Source: Vigna angularis (taxonomy: Eukaryota; Streptophyta; Magnoliopsida; Fabales; Fabaceae). From it: a stretch of 64,000 nt of DNA. Every line of letters starts with the position of its first letter. Positions within the stretch are counted from its first letter, which is position 1. Below are positions 26,101 through 40,296 of the stretch, piece after piece. Position numbers and translations under genes: made by a program. Location of the stretch: NCBI RefSeq assembly GCF_016808095.1, contig NC_068977.1:5950479-6014478 (forward strand), in the 5' to 3' direction. The notes beneath the pieces were generated by a model. That model made no database searches. It was not told the DNA's origin and was given only the letters and a program-made list of their open reading frames with translations.

Positions 26101-29100
26101 AGCTCAGGAGGACGATACCACAAAGTCACGACACGACTTGTCAAAGGATTTTTGTTACTTGTACTAATTGTATTTGCTAATCCAAAATCTCCTATCTTGA
26201 GAACACCTTCATTGTTTAATAAGATATTTGATACTTTGATGTCTCTGTGCATAATACCACGCATATGACAATGCTCGAGTCCACTTAAAAGTTGTCTCAT
26301 GTAACATTTTATCTATGGAAAGGAAACATTACACACGAATGTAAACCTAATTCAAATTTGCACTGAGTCTTGTCTAATATATATCAGATAGGATTTATGA
26401 TTAAATATGTTTTTCGTTTCTAAACTATTTTTAAAAATTATTTCAGTGACAAAATAACACGAGTTTTAAAAATAGTTGAAAGATGTAAACGAACCTGTGA
26501 TTCAGTGAATACTATCTCAGGACGTGATACTAGGCCAGCAAGATCATGTTCCATGTATTCAAATACGAGGTATATGCTATTTGAGAGGCGAGAAGTGATT
26601 ATGCCCTCCAATTTCATGATGTTTGGGTGGTCAAGCCTTCGAAGGATGGTTATTTCTCTTGCCATAAACCTAATACTCTCAGGTTGAAAATTGTCAAAAC
26701 GCACTTTTTTCAAAGCAAATAGCTTCCCAGTTTCAACTTCACGAGCTCGAAACACACTACTATATGTACCTTGTCCAATCTATTAAAAATTAATATATAT
26801 GTATATAATTATTAGTTCAAAATATCTTAATAGATTTTAACAACTATATATACTCATAAAATAATTATTTTCTAAAGTTAAATGTTAAATAATATCATAA
26901 TTCATATTAATTTTTAAAATAACATATTAGGAATAAAAAAGAATATTGTGGGGGAAAACTTTAAATGTAAAAATACAACAAGCAACAACTATTACATGAA
27001 CTAAAGAATAACACTTTAATTGATTTTCAATTACTTTTATGATAAAATTGAAACTTTATCTCAATGCATGGTTTATGTGATGTCAAAATAAAATGTTACA
27101 ATAAGTAATAAATGTCAACACTAACCTATAATCCTTTAGTTGAAATTTTAAATTTTCTATTAATACTAAATTTTCATGTAGATAAACTATATAATAAATA
27201 TCAAATACTAGTATGTTAGTTGATTTTTGATAGGGTAAATAATCAATTTTGCCTTCAAATGTGTGTCTTGCAAATACTTTCATCCTTTAATAAGGAAAAT
27301 TCATAATTAGTCTACAAAATAGGAAACTTTCTAACAACTTTGTCATAACAATCCAAAAGATTATTAAGGTTTCAACACTTTAATTATCAATGATGAGTGT
27401 CATTCAAAGTCACTAAAACAAGCCTTCAGATTTTTCTTTTACTTTTAGATTTTCATAAATTTGAGTTCCAAACAACACAACAATAAATAAATAATGCCTC
27501 GGAAAAAAAATAGCATCCCAAATAAAAAAAATTAGTCCTTCATGATGTTCTCCTATGTGGTCATCAACATGTGAGGGTTTTTTTTTTTTTTTCATTCAAG
27601 GACTAAATTGTCCACAACATGCATATTCAAATATTAATGTAGCAATTTATCTAATTTTTACATTACTCCTTTATTACTGATAAATTTTCTTGCTATGATA
27701 AATGTCATCATAACAATTTTCATGATTAAAAGTACTCTACTTTATTTAGTTTTAATATTACCTTTTTTCTATTAAATGTAATACAATATATTATTAATTC
27801 AATGACTAATGTTACAAATGTTAATGTAAAATGTTATAATATTAAGAAATATCAATATTAAAAGTTTGACCTTGATAACTTTCACAATATAATTATGTTT
27901 AATTAATGAAAGAAAATGAAGATGAAGAAAATAGCAACCAAAATACATTAATTATTTATTTATTTTTCTTTGGTGGGAGACGACAAGAAAATGAAAGAAA
28001 ATTTTATTTGATTGATTTTTTTAAAATTATTTTCTTAAACAATTATTATTTAATTATAAATTAATTTACAATATGAATTTTATTGAAAATACAAGAATTG
28101 TTTTCAAATATTTTAAAAGAAATAAAAGGATAAAAACTTAAAGATGTTGTTCTTCTCATTTATCAATGGAAACTGTTGAAGAGGTTTTAAAGGTCCATCT
28201 AAATAATTAATTAAAACGATGACATAGTAAAAAGATAAACAATAAAGTCTTTTTACTTAGACCTTTGAAAACATATCACTTCTCGATGAGTTATGTCATA
28301 ATGTCTAAACTTTACAACTTTTCAAAACTAAACATAAGAACAAAATTATGATAAAAATATCTCCACTTATCAAACAAGTCTATTTATTTGTTTATTTCAA
28401 AACCTATGAAAAATAAAACCTACTCTTAATTATTTTTCTTCTTTCCACCCTCTATTTAATTTAAATAAAAAAAATTATCTTATTTGTTATTTTTCTTCTA
28501 TCTTACCAAACAACCAAACTCTAAAAGCTGATTTTATAGTAAAAATTAGATGACAACAAATCACAAAATTTTCCAAATTGTGTTTTTCATAGATAAAATT
28601 TAAATATAACTTTTGGTGTTGGATTCCTATTAGAATTGAAGTTCCATATGAGAGTAATTTATGATTACTTTTATCATAACCTATATTAACTAGATTGATT
28701 ATCCACATAAACTTTAGGGATTGAACATGAAAAAGAACCCAAATAACATAAGAAACATAAACACTACACCTATTATTATGATTATGATTATGATTATGAT
28801 TATTGTTACCTTTTCTAACTTTTGAAAAGAATCTGCTTTGAGAGGGATCCATCCTTGAATGGCTTCTGCTGCAACAGCAGTGAGCCATGGCGGCCAACCA
28901 ACAGCATTTTGTTCAGCCTCCACGTTTCTGTGAACCAACCCATGCCGTAAGCTAAAAGACCCATTACTCTTCTTTGAACTAATTTTCTTAATCTTGCTGT
29001 TGCTGTTGTTGTTTCTCTCATTGTCTACATTTCCTTTAGAATCCAAAATCGTCAATCCAGAATGGCCCCTGCTGGAAGCGCGAATCGACTCTGAAATTTC

Positions 29101-29163
29101 CACCATTGTAGGGGATGGAGAATAAGTTTTGGCGACCACATTCTTGGAGCTAATGCAACCCAT
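23141..29163 (-). CDS. CDK-like Ser/Thr kinase with N-myristoylation signal (IBS1/At1g09600-type)
   Basis: Nine exons on the minus strand: 29163-28810, 26779-26495, 26312-25995, 25695-25468, 25244-25147, 24680-24569, 24487-24128, 23589-23535 and 23148-23141. They give 605 codons plus stop with all phases compatible. The N-terminus MGCISSK fits N-myristoylation and suggests membrane attachment. The kinase domain starts at residue 119 (IGQGTYSSVF); Lys142 in ALKKV, the cyclin-helix-like PESIRFMAREI, HRDIK (235-239), DFG (255-257), TLWYRPPELLMGS and a GRTEVEQLHKIFKLCGSP segment are visible. The Ser- and Asn-rich linker before it and the basic tail (GRRENDAQRAIRKSRFGRG) are typical of this plant CDK-related group. 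Exon 9, which supplies only two codons and the stop, is the least certain. Function by family is regulation or defence priming through phosphorylation; substrates are unknown. Confidence 0.87.
28770..28806. repeat. ATTATG microsatellite in intron 1
   Basis: About five ATTATG-type units lie within a few bases of the intron 1 donor of the CDK-like kinase. Length variation here could affect splicing; that is inference. Confidence 0.8.
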
Positions 29164-31205
29164 TTGATCAAGAAGAAGATGATCACGACGAAGAAAAAGA
29201 AGAAAATGGACGATGGCGATTGTAGGGGAGAATTTCCCCTACATCAACACCTCCAATGTGGTTGCTACACCCAGAACAGAGGAGCTCAGAATACAGGGAG
29301 ATGAGAAAAACAAGAAAACAGGGGCATTTCGAATTCGACAAAAACAACAACTTTGTTCTTTGTTCCTCCTCCTTTGTTGTTGTTCTTGTCGGTTTTGTTT
29401 TCTCTTCTTCCCTGATTTTGAGTCTCTTCGTCTTTGTTCTATATAATTCAATGCAACCCTTTGGGTTTTCCCAAGAGGGTGTGCGAGACGCACATGGAAA
29501 AATGGTAGCTTTGTTGTGGAATAGAACAAGGAAACGAACGACCCCCTCCTTCACCAAATTTTCTCTCTCCTCCCCTGTTCTCTCTCTGTCTTCCATTGAT
29601 TTCGGAAGGAATAAGGGGTTGGAGGAATTTTATGGAGAGAATTAGAAACTCATGGGTCAGAATTGAGTCTGCATTTTGGTTGTTGAAAACTATAGAAAAC
29701 AAAAATGGATATCATTTGATTAAATAAGAAGAGAGAAAATATGATACTAAGGTATAATATATAACATGTCATGGTAAAGTGGTTAAGAATGACTTCATTA
29801 CAACATGGATATGATAAAATGAAAACTAGCTTTTATTCTTATTTTTTGTTGTTGCAAATAACACATTATTCCTAAATTATATTGTAAAATTAAAACTATA
29901 AAGTATGTTGAATCAATATTTAATTTATTTAAAAAATAAAAATATTATTAGAGTTAATAAAATAAAATATAACTATAATCATAAAATAACTTTATTTATA
30001 AATAAACTAGTTTTTTTTATTATCAATATATTATAAATAAATTCCCTATTGAAAATAAAGAATAGTGGTAAGTCAAATTAAATTTATATTCAATAAACAT
30101 TTTAAATGAAACCAAAGTAATACAGTATTTGAATACTAATAATATTAATATAATGAAAACCATTACTTTCCATTTATTCATCAAACAATAAAAAAAGTGA
30201 GTTAACTAAAGTTTTGAAATAATGTTTGATTTTATTTTACACGATAAATTTATAAAAAGATATTTTTTTTCCATTATTTAGAGATTATATGTTTTAAGAA
30301 ATAATATTAATAATAATATATGTTGACATATGAATGGTTTAATATAAGCATCAGATCTTTCTTAATGAAAAGTTTGGATGCTTACAAATATAATTAATTA
30401 ATTAAATTAATCATACCATTTGTAATTATGAACCTTCTAAACTATGTTCTATTTAAGAGAGTTATTAGTACATCAATTAGAACCTTCTATGAGATACATT
30501 AAATGATTTTTCATTAGTTAAAACAACCAATATTAAGTAGTTTGTAATCTAAGTCACACTTGGTTTGTTTTTACCAATACATATTTAGTAAAATACATTT
30601 ACCCAAAATAAATATGAACATAACAACCAACATCCAACACGCATCCCTCTATATAAAGAACACAAACAATTCTAGCAACATTTGAAAAATATTAATTTAT
30701 CTTAAAATCAATTAGAATGCAAACAATGACAAATTCAAACGTAATTAAGATATATACTTATGTCATATATGTTTGCAATGCTTTTGCATTTGTTGCAAAA
30801 AAACTTAGAACGAAATTGTTAGACATTTTTTTAACAAACTTAAAATTATCATAAGTGATTTTGATTAAGTAATAAAGTTTGAAATATAAAAGCCTATGTA
30901 TGTTTTAAGTATCAAATCTCAAAAAATTGCAATTGCTTTATCTGATAACCACAAATATGAAGTAGTTTGTAATATATCTTAAGTTCACGCTTAGACATAT
31001 GATAATATGTACTCATTAACATTATATAGTATAGTATATATGAAAACTTATAAATATTTATATTATGTTTTGTATATAATGTTCTTTTATCTTACCACTA
31101 AAAGATCTCATAAGATATGTCAACATCAAATATATCTAGAAAAAATATATTAAAGTTTTCATAAACCAACAACTCCTATAAAATAACTGTATGAATATAC
31201 CATCA
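29164..31205. other. 5' leader/promoter side of the kinase gene, then AT-rich intergenic DNA
   Basis: 29164-29640 is less AT-rich, with CT-rich runs on the minus strand as expected for a leader. The overlapping open frames here have no recognisable domain. From about 29700 onward the DNA is AT-rich without genes. Confidence 0.5.
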
Positions 31206-31210
31206 ATCTT

Positions 31211-31408
31211 TGTTGGGTATCCAAGTGTGAATCTAAGTCTCATATTGGATAGAAATAAAAAAAATAGAGCAGTATATAAAGATGTAAGACCCATTGCCTT
31301 AATGTTTTGGATAAAGAGTGATGTCAATCCTTTAGTTACCTTAGATGTTATTAGTGTTTGTATAATCCAAAGAGAAATTAGAGAACTTTCTCCTCAATAG
31401 ACCCAACA
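31211..31408 (+). mobile_element. Solo LTR, 198 bp, TRIM-like
   Basis: It starts TGTTGGGTATCC and ends GACCCAACA, with matching inverted ends TGTTGGG/CCCAACA. It is flanked by the perfect 5-bp duplication ATCTT (31206-31210 and 31409-31413). AAGTCTCATATTGGAT inside matches the AAGTCCCACATCGGAT of 59815. A TATATAAAG string lies near 31275. Confidence 0.88.
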
Positions 31409-31413
31409 ATCTT

Positions 31414-32818
31414 ATATGAATATGAACTTTACTAAAGAAAATAAAAATTATCAGACTTAAGTTTGATAAGTCATGGTAAATATTTAAGATATTTTTATGA
31501 AGAAATTTGCATGTAATGATTCATGAAGAATATTTATTACAATTTTCTTTATCTAAAAGGACAAACACTTGATGAATAAAGAACACTTCAAAATTACACA
31601 ATTCGTAATAAGGATTTTTAATGACTATTTTCTCAATCCTATATAAAAAGAAGATATCTTGAAGAACAAATATTACAAATCCTAAAAAATTTTAAGTGAA
31701 AAAGTTTTCAATAAATTTTGCTCTAACCTATGTAATTCTTTTTATAGAATACTTTAGTGTTCTTTAACAATCTCAAAAAGTAAATGCAATATGTAAGGAC
31801 ATTAATTTTCTTTTAGTTAGCATGTTCTGGCAAAAATAGTTGCCTGTCCAAACTATATTCAGTTTTTAGCCGTGGATAAAAAAAATTCCTTATTAGTATT
31901 GAAAATCACAATAATAATGAAAATTAAATAAAATAAATGAAATAAGTATTTAATATTATATATTGATAATATAAGAGTAAGGGTAGGTCATATAAAATTT
32001 AATAGTCACAATTTTGAAAATATATTAAATTTAAATTTAAATTATTTTACTTTTTAAATATCTATGAAAACAAAAATGAGTTCTCAATCACAAATTCTTA
32101 TTCTCTAGTTCTCAATTAAGAGAATAGAAAAATATTTTCAAATATGAATCATTATTTTTATATATCCAATAATTTCATATCACTCAAAAATTAAAGTCAA
32201 AAATAATTTGCATATATTATCTCCTTCACCCATTTGAAATATTTTTTAAAATTAAAACTGTTATAAAATTCGAATTTTAAAACAAACAATATTTAAATAT
32301 TGACTTCAATATTATATCAAAAGAATTTGAAATTGGAACAAATATCAATTTAAAATAGCAAATGCATCATGGAAGTGCTAAACAATCTCATATGAGTTGT
32401 AATTAACAATCCCATGCATCACTAAAAAAAGTAAAGACATACATCACTAAAAAGTGTAGAGAGGGGAAAATTTACTTGGTTTACTGAACATTAATAAGTG
32501 CTTTTTCTGTTTAAAAAAAGTGATTTCCCTCTCTTAAAAGCCAAATAAAATCACCCATAATATACATCCATGAAATATCAAGAGAATATTCTTTACACTC
32601 CAATATTCTTGTGATTTTATACAATGAAACCTAGCTCCATTTCACCTTCAAAATGAAAGAGAAAGAAAACAATCAGAGCCAATTCTTCAACAGCTTTCAT
32701 TTTTTTCAACATCAATAACAACATAATTTGGAACATTTTAATTTTGTAATATTAAGATATAGTTTTTCACACACCAAAATTTCACAAGGACACAAACAAG
32801 AGATGCAATCTGATTTAC
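31414..32818. other. AT-rich intergenic DNA, no gene seen
   Basis: Stops are frequent in all frames and I recognise no repeat with defined ends. Confidence 0.6.
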
Positions 32819-33153
32819 CTGAGAATATAGACCATATATAAAGAGAAGTCCAAGGAATATGATGATAGAATTCTACGAGAGACAAATAAAAAAAATGAAT
32901 TTTTTTTTCATAAATTAAAATTAATTTATGCTTCTTCAAATTAATTAACTTACATATGAACTAATTTCAAAAAACTAATTTTGCTTTATTTTTGTTCTCT
33001 CTTGAAATTTTTTATGAAAAAAATGTTTCCAAGCAAACCCTTAAAGTAAAGAAAATAAACACAAAGGAACATACATACCTCAGAAAGATGGGTAGGAGCA
33101 TGAGACGATTTAGGGTTAGAATTGTATGGAAGTGATTGTTGTGAATCTTGTGG
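32819..33153 (-). other. Two exon-like segments downstream of PAP15 (possible alternative 3' exons)
   Basis: On the minus strand, 33153-33079 (75 bp) and 32872-32819 (54 bp) are each bounded by an AG acceptor and a GT donor (GAG/GTATGT and CAG/GTAAAT) and keep the same phase. They read PQDSQQSLPYNSNPKSSHAP and so on, then the hydrophobic NSIIIFLGLLFIYGLYSQ. They would connect in frame to an internal donor at 34113/34112 in PAP exon 7. This is a prediction only; a chance origin is possible. Confidence 0.3.
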
Positions 33154-34028
33154 CTGTTACAACAAAGGCAAAGGAAAATTGAAATCATAAAAACCAAAAA
33201 ATAACTTCAATATTTTTATTATGAAAAATTGACAATAAAAGTAAAGCAAACAAAATTGATAATCAACTATTGACATAACAAAACAAAACCCTTCTGTAAT
33301 AAGTAAAATGTCAAGTGAAAAATTTCTATTCTACACAAATAGAAATCAATAATGCAACTCAAAAATGGCGGCTTGGAAAAGTTGGAAAAGTTGCACCAAA
33401 AATAATACTTATCAAGTGAATTTTACTGTGCATGGATTTTAACAGCTTGAATTCAAATTACAAAAGCATTTCAAAGGAAAGTTTTCAGACAAAATTTTAA
33501 TGTGAAAACCTATATTTTAGGGTGATCAAATATGTCACCAAACTGAATTTACTCTTCAATCTCAGTTGGGAATAACATCAAACTGAAACCAACATATCAT
33601 AAATCCTTAGGGATATCAATTCAATTTTACACCAAAGAAGACAACAAGAAGAAAAAAAATTCTTGGCTAGACATGGTATTGGATGTAGCTTCTGCACCTT
33701 ATCAGTTGAAAACAACAAAACAAAAATTTGAAGTCAGTTAAAACAGTTTCCCTTTGTCTTAGAGAATGTTGGTTCACATAAAAAATTAATTTTAAGCTTA
33801 ACTTAATTATATAAAATCAGTTTTTAAGATGTGATTCTACTCACTTATATACAAGTAATACAATAAGTCCAACAAATAACAAACATTTTTAAGATAAACT
33901 TTTTATATATAGGAAATAGACTTTAAGTCTAACTAAATCTTATAAAACAGATTAATAAAATAAGTTTTTTATTTATTTATATAGTAAATTTGTCTTATTT
34001 CTAGTTGATATAAAATATAAAAAAAAAA

Positions 34029-37000
34029 CTATATGAAATTCTCACGTTCACATATAATATCATATTGAGGAAAAAGCTTGTGCATGATAAAGCTTATATA
34101 TGGAAACATTACTTTTAAGTCTTTCATGCACAATTCTGGTTGCCTCACAATGTATATTTGGTCACCAACTGCATTTTCTTTATAGTTTTCTTGATTTCGG
34201 TGCCAAGTCCATAGTGCATACGTGGAATTCACAGCCTGCATGCAACATACGATGATAGAATTTTGAAGAAAAGAAAAGATATCATGTAGGTGAGAATCCA
34301 TGGACTGTATCCATGTCATGAACAGAAAGAAAAATTCAATGAAATACATTATATAACCACATACAAAGAAACTTTTTCATCCAAAATATACATGGACAGA
34401 TTTTGTTCTTTGATTTTGTCATCAACAAGATAATGTTGTGATTACTTTTGTTTTTTCCTCTTTAATCTTTTCCCACTTGCGAATTGTTGGAAGAGATTAA
34501 AGAAAAAAGAAGCAAGTTTGACCAGTGAATTAGAGACATTAGAGACCCAAAGCTAGAAGTACCATTCATATAGAGAATTCATCATTTAGCATAAGCCTAT
34601 CTTTGAAAGACTAAATTAATAAACCTAAAAGATACTTCAAAAAGAATTTTGATAAAGGTAAGGAAAATAATCAAATTATAGACTTAAATCAGCTGAACTC
34701 AAGCTTCCAAGTTTCAAACAAACAATTTCAAGATTTGAATTTGACATGTCTATATAAAACATTCAAGTTGGAGCACTACTTTATTCATCACTAGCTTCAA
34801 ATACTTGACTAGGTTGATTCATTTACACCCAAACGTATGAATCGTTCTAATTGATTCCATGTACAAATGAATGTAACAACTAAATTATTTCCTTATCAAG
34901 TTGCACACCACCACTAAACATTGGTGTAAACATCTTGCAATGTTGAAGCAAGCACAAACTAACAAAGACAAACATAGCATCCCAAAGCTTGTGATTATAT
35001 GCACATAAAATCTGTTTGGATAAACTTCTCCACAATACTTCCAAGAGAAGAAAAAAGTGAAATAAACTTCTCCATAAGCTAAAATTAACATATACATAAT
35101 TAAAAAACTGTCTTATAAAATATTAATCTAAGACAAGTTCTACAAAATAGCATATGCATAAGCTATTTTAATTCATGGAGAAATTCATTCCATTTTTTTT
35201 CTTATAAGTGTATTGAAAACTTTATCCAAATAGATTCATAGATCATGAGTAATAGTATTATCCATATTCCAATGACCATTAACCAGAACAAAACAATAGA
35301 TGAATGAGCTAATTGAACCAGTAATAGAAATCCTTAATAAGTGAAATTTAAGCCAAACTCAACCCTATAAAATCATTTTGTAAAATAAGGTTTGTACCGG
35401 GTTATATATTGTAAATTTTCCTTGGCTTTTATCAATGTGAAACTCCAACATACCTCATCATTCCAAGGCGTATACATTTTGAGCAGGGACTAGGTATTTA
35501 TGGATGGTTCGATAACAGATGGCACTATAACTTTAATAAACAATAACTTTCATTAGGATAGACTTTTAAATGTTTTTTATACCATCTTTAAGTAATGGAT
35601 TTTAAGTCTAATTCAATCCTACAAAATCAACTTGTAAGATGAAGTTTGCACTCACTTGTATATTGTAAATTTGTCTTATTATTGTGAAAAGGTTCAGAGT
35701 ATGAAGGTTTAACCTCAAGTATTCCATGTCCAAAACTGCTTTCTCTAAAAGCACTCCACTCAGGTTGTTTGTTCCAACAAAAGTTTCCTTTGGCAGGACC
35801 AGAGGAAAATTTTGATTTGCAAACTCCACCAAATTCTGGTATGTTATCTCCAGGAGAAGGACACTTTCCAGGGTCATCTGCATGATCAACATCTACTTTC
35901 TCTATATTTCCACCATCTCCAACAGTTATGTAGATTGGTGCACAAGGATCCAATGTGTAATTATAAACTCTGTTCATCCTCTCATAAGCATGAACCTGCA
36001 ACATGGACAACATGTGACACTGCTTGTGTGAACAATAGGAAAAACCTACTTGTAAAATACTCTTAATTTCAACACAGTTGCAGATAATTCTATTTCCAAA
36101 AATTGTGCAAAATAAGATATTCATTACATATTTTGCCAAAAAAAGTCCTAGACTAACTAATTAAATTAACAAGTGAAAAGAGCAACATCCATGAATTTAT
36201 CTCCATAAAAGCTCTAGGTTTAGAATTTCAGGCAGGCTTAGAATGCATTTTTTCACATTTCCTAATCCTATAATATATGAACAGCATAACTCCATCATAA
36301 GAAAAAAATCTATGTAAAACTGCAGAAGAGAGATCTTGGATATTTTCAAACTAATGTTCTAAAGCACAAAAATTTAACTCACATGACCATTGAAAACAAT
36401 GTCAACCCTGTATTGATAAAGAATCTCTTCCATTTCCAATCTCATACACTCAAATTCTTGATAGTGTGAAGCATAACTGTTATACCATGGAGGATGCATT
36501 GCAGCTACTAACCAAGGGGTCACACTACGGTCTATGTTTTGCAGGTCTTGCTTCAGCCAAGAAAATTGTGCACCTGAATTGAAATACTTCAAGTTGAGTT
36601 GAAGCATCTAAAATTATGTGCATTCAGTGGTTAATTTACACAAGGTATGCATTAGTTATCATTTACCAGAACTATTGTAATCAACATATGCTCCTAACAT
36701 GATAAAGTGTATGCCCCCAGCATCAAAAGAGTAGTAGAAGTTACTTTTAGAGCCACTTTCTTCTGCAGGAACTGCAAATCGTGTCATGTATGATTTGAAT
36801 GTGATCCCACCAGCTTGAGGTTCAATCTCATGATTCCCTTCAATAACCATCATAGGAACTTCTGAGGTCAAAGGTTCCATAAACCTGATGTTTCAGAAAC
36901 CAAATTGCTTTTCAACTATTTGTATCAGAGATTCTAATGTTTCACCTCTTCCCCTTCCACCCTCAATATGTTTTTCTAACAAGCATATATGCATAGCACT

Positions 37001-39062
37001 AATAATGCAGCAAATTCACAAGCCTAACAAACTACCAAATGAAAGAATATGCAGAATAATATCAAAGCAGAAGAAACATTTTGAAAAAAACTTGTCCCTT
37101 ACAAAATTCATGTGGAACTTAGACTTACATAAATTCCAACAAAATGCCTATTTATCCCATGTCCATATAGAGAAAAGTAGATTTTTTTTCAAGTTATCTT
37201 TTAACACACAATTAGATTAGTCTGCTTCAGATAGTCTTGATTACATAATTTGTCATAGAACTCAGAAGTTGAGGTAGTTTACCTTCCCCACCCATCCCAT
37301 CGAGGTTGATACGTTTCTCTAATAGGAGCATCTGGAAATGCACATGAATAACATGAAACTCCCTTTCCACCAGTTGTAAGATACTGATTTGCATATGTCA
37401 AATCTCCAACCATTAGAATCATTGAGGGATCATTATAAATTAGATGATCAATAGTTGATGTAGAATTTCTTGTGAGGCCCAGATCTCCAACAACTGCTAT
37501 TCTAGCTGGATAATTATTTGGACTAGGTTTTGGAAAAGTCTCAAAAAAACGCTCTTCGCTCATGGCTGGAATAGAACTATCCCCACATTTGTAATAATAT
37601 CTTGTTCCAGGTTCAAGACCTGCACCAAGAAAGAAGTATCTCTGAACTTTCTCCAAACTGCTAACAAATTTGTATCATTGCAATTATTCACTTGGTTTAT
37701 ATCTTACAGTTTGTATCTTAAAAAAATTACAGAAAATAAGTCACATTCCTTTAAAGGAATTTTATCACAAGAACAATCGTTCAAAAGAGTTCTTTTATCC
37801 AAGAATTGTGTCACAAGACAAACATCAAACTTTGGAAAGTATTGCTTTTAAGAACCTAAGTAATTAACAATAACAACAATAGGTCTTTTAAGCACAAGAC
37901 AGATAACACCAATGAAACATGAGTCCAACCCATATAAAGAATTGACATCATCACCAACTCAAAACATTAAGATAACGAGTTTCGGAGTCTTATTTTCTTA
38001 TATATTATTAAAAATTTTCATCTCTACTCGACATGGGATTTAGACTCACTTATATTTCCAACAACCCTCCATTTGAGCAGAAATACAAATCAAAAGAAAC
38101 TCAAACATACCTTCAAGTTTCACATGATGAATGATACCAGAGGTGTAATTCCATAGGCCTTCAAAGGGATACAACTGACTGTAAACAACAGAATCACCTT
38201 TCCCAACACTTGTGTACTTGCCACTCTCTTTTCCATACCACACTTCACTTCCAATAGATGCAGGATCTACTGGGGTCACGTTGAGGCCAATCTGTGCATC
38301 CCCTTATCCGAAACCAAACAACACAAACAAGTAACAACAACTTGATGCTTTAGAACACAACACTATTAACATTCAAAAAATAATTTATTTTCTGCCCACT
38401 TTCAATTTAAAGAATGTTACACTGTCGGCAAATCATAAATCATCCTTCTTATGACAGTAGAATGGTCTATTTCGTTCTCAAAGTGTACGACAGATTCAAT
38501 ATAATCCTGTAATTCAAATAAATTAAGAAAAAAAGTCCATGAAAGTAGCTATCTTCCCTATATATTATCATCAAAGTGCAATTTAGTTCTTACTTGGAGA
38601 TGCTAAATTGCATTTTAATGATAACATGTGATGAACAAAAACTACCTTAAAAGACATTTTTTGTGAGAACTATCAAGCTTTTGAGATCAGATGCCAAATA
38701 AAACCCCTTTGAACTATCATGGACTAATTATTCTTAAAAATGACAGCTTTTTTGGAAACTCTGAGGAGAGGAGGTAAAGTACCAGTAACCCAAGAAACCC
38801 ACATAGAAGTTGGTGAAGAAATTGCAAGAGCAATCTGTTCAGGGAAATTCAAAGTGACATTCTTTCTGAGCCTTGGATGAGTCATGGGCAGGTCATCACT
38901 GCCCCGTCGCAGTGATGGGTCGAACCGGCGGGTCACAGGCTCAAATGGGCCATCCAAAGTGGTGGGAATGTGACTCTCAGTCACTGCCATGACGGTGATG
39001 AAGTCGCTGGTCATCATCACCAAAACCATGGCCAGCATGCATAAGGTGGTGCAGATTTTCAT
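34029..39062 (-). CDS. PAP15: Purple acid phosphatase, PAP15/phytase type
   Basis: A secreted metallophosphatase releasing phosphate from phytate and other esters. Seven exons on the minus strand are 39062-38783, 38302-38111, 37619-37283, 36884-36667, 36573-36383, 35995-35714 and 34235-34029, giving 568 codons plus stop, close to the usual 530-550. The start MKICTTLCMLAMVLVMM is chosen because it begins a signal peptide; an in-frame upstream ATG at 39149 would precede it. All seven metal ligands are visible: Asp203 (GDLG), Asp230 and Tyr233 (GDLTY), Asn287 (GNHE), His369 (MHPPWY), His406 and His408 (NGHVH, split by intron 5). ESHIPTTLDGPFEPVTRRFD and QPRWDGWGRFMEPL are typical of the PAP15 group. 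After VRQPELCMKDLK the ORF reads about 27 further residues that I do not recognise, so the true last exon may differ. Confidence 0.93.
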
Positions 39063-40168
39063 TTCTGGCACAAAATGAAGGAATGGCTGAACTTTTTTTT
39101 CTGTACATGATGTTGTATTCTTAAGGGTAACTAAACAAAGCATTAACAAGGTTGATCACTGTGGTGTAACTGTAAAAGACATCATTTGAGTAAAGTAGTT
39201 AACGCAACTCATGTGCCATACGTTGTCGCTTAGGTGGCACATTCTTATCAGCATCTCTGTTAATGTTCGAATATGCTGCTTCTTCTATGTTTTCAATCAT
39301 ACAAGTTATTACTAAAAAAAACTTGGAAAATAACACCAACTTAACATTTTGTTTCATATCCTTCAAAACAAAATAACATAAACTTAACATTTTATTTTGA
39401 TAAAAATATGGAAACTTTGTACTTTTTTTAATATAGATAAATAATTTAAATAGAAAGATAACTAAATTTAAATAAATAATTTAAAAAGATAAAATGATGA
39501 AATATTTATTATAATTTAAAAAATAATTAAATTTAAACTTATTGGTTATTTAAAAGGTAAAAATGTAATATCCCATTTAATAAATTAATACCACTAAAAT
39601 GTGCATCACAAAATCAATAATTCAATAGTAGATAATCCAATATCTAGAGGAAAATTTATTATAGTTAGCTTAAGTATTACCATAATACCAAAATTGTATG
39701 GAATGGTTTTATATAACTTCAAGATATTACACCGAAAGAAGATAACTACCAAATTTTTCAAAAGGATTATGTACAACTAGATCAAACCTGGAAACTAAAT
39801 TGTTACATCTTTCTTTTCCTAAGCTAGATCAATTGTTATTTCCTTCTTAACTCACCAATTAAATTAATTGCCGCAAAGAAGAAAATAACATTGTAGAAAG
39901 TAAATTAATGTGCAAAAGAATTTTTATATAATGGAAATAAAATTAACATCACATACTTAGTCATTCATACAAATCATTGCTAAAAAAACATATCATATAC
40001 AAAGACTTATACAAGACTCAATTATTTAGATACAAATATTAATATCAGACTTTGAAAAGTTATGCATATTTCTACTGTTCTGCAGAGTCATTGATAATGT
40101 GTTTTATCTTATCATACAAAAAGTTAGTTCATTAATATCTTTGGCCAAGGTAAACCCCCTATACTAGG

Positions 40169-40296
40169 ACCTCATATTCTTCCCACCACATATGTCATCC
40201 ATCTCCACTTGAAATTAGATGGTTATTAGAGCACCTCATATTCTTCCCACCACATATGTCATCCATCTTCACTTGAAATTAGATGGTTATTAGAGC
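40169..40296. repeat. 64-bp tandem duplication
   Basis: ACCTCATATTCTTCCCACC begins both copies (40169 and 40233); they differ by about one base (CATCTCC against CATCTTC). Confidence 0.95.

Noticed and set aside
29183..29702. Four overlapping frames upstream of the CDK-like kinase
   Set aside because: They overlap each other on both strands in the likely leader, have biased composition and no domain.
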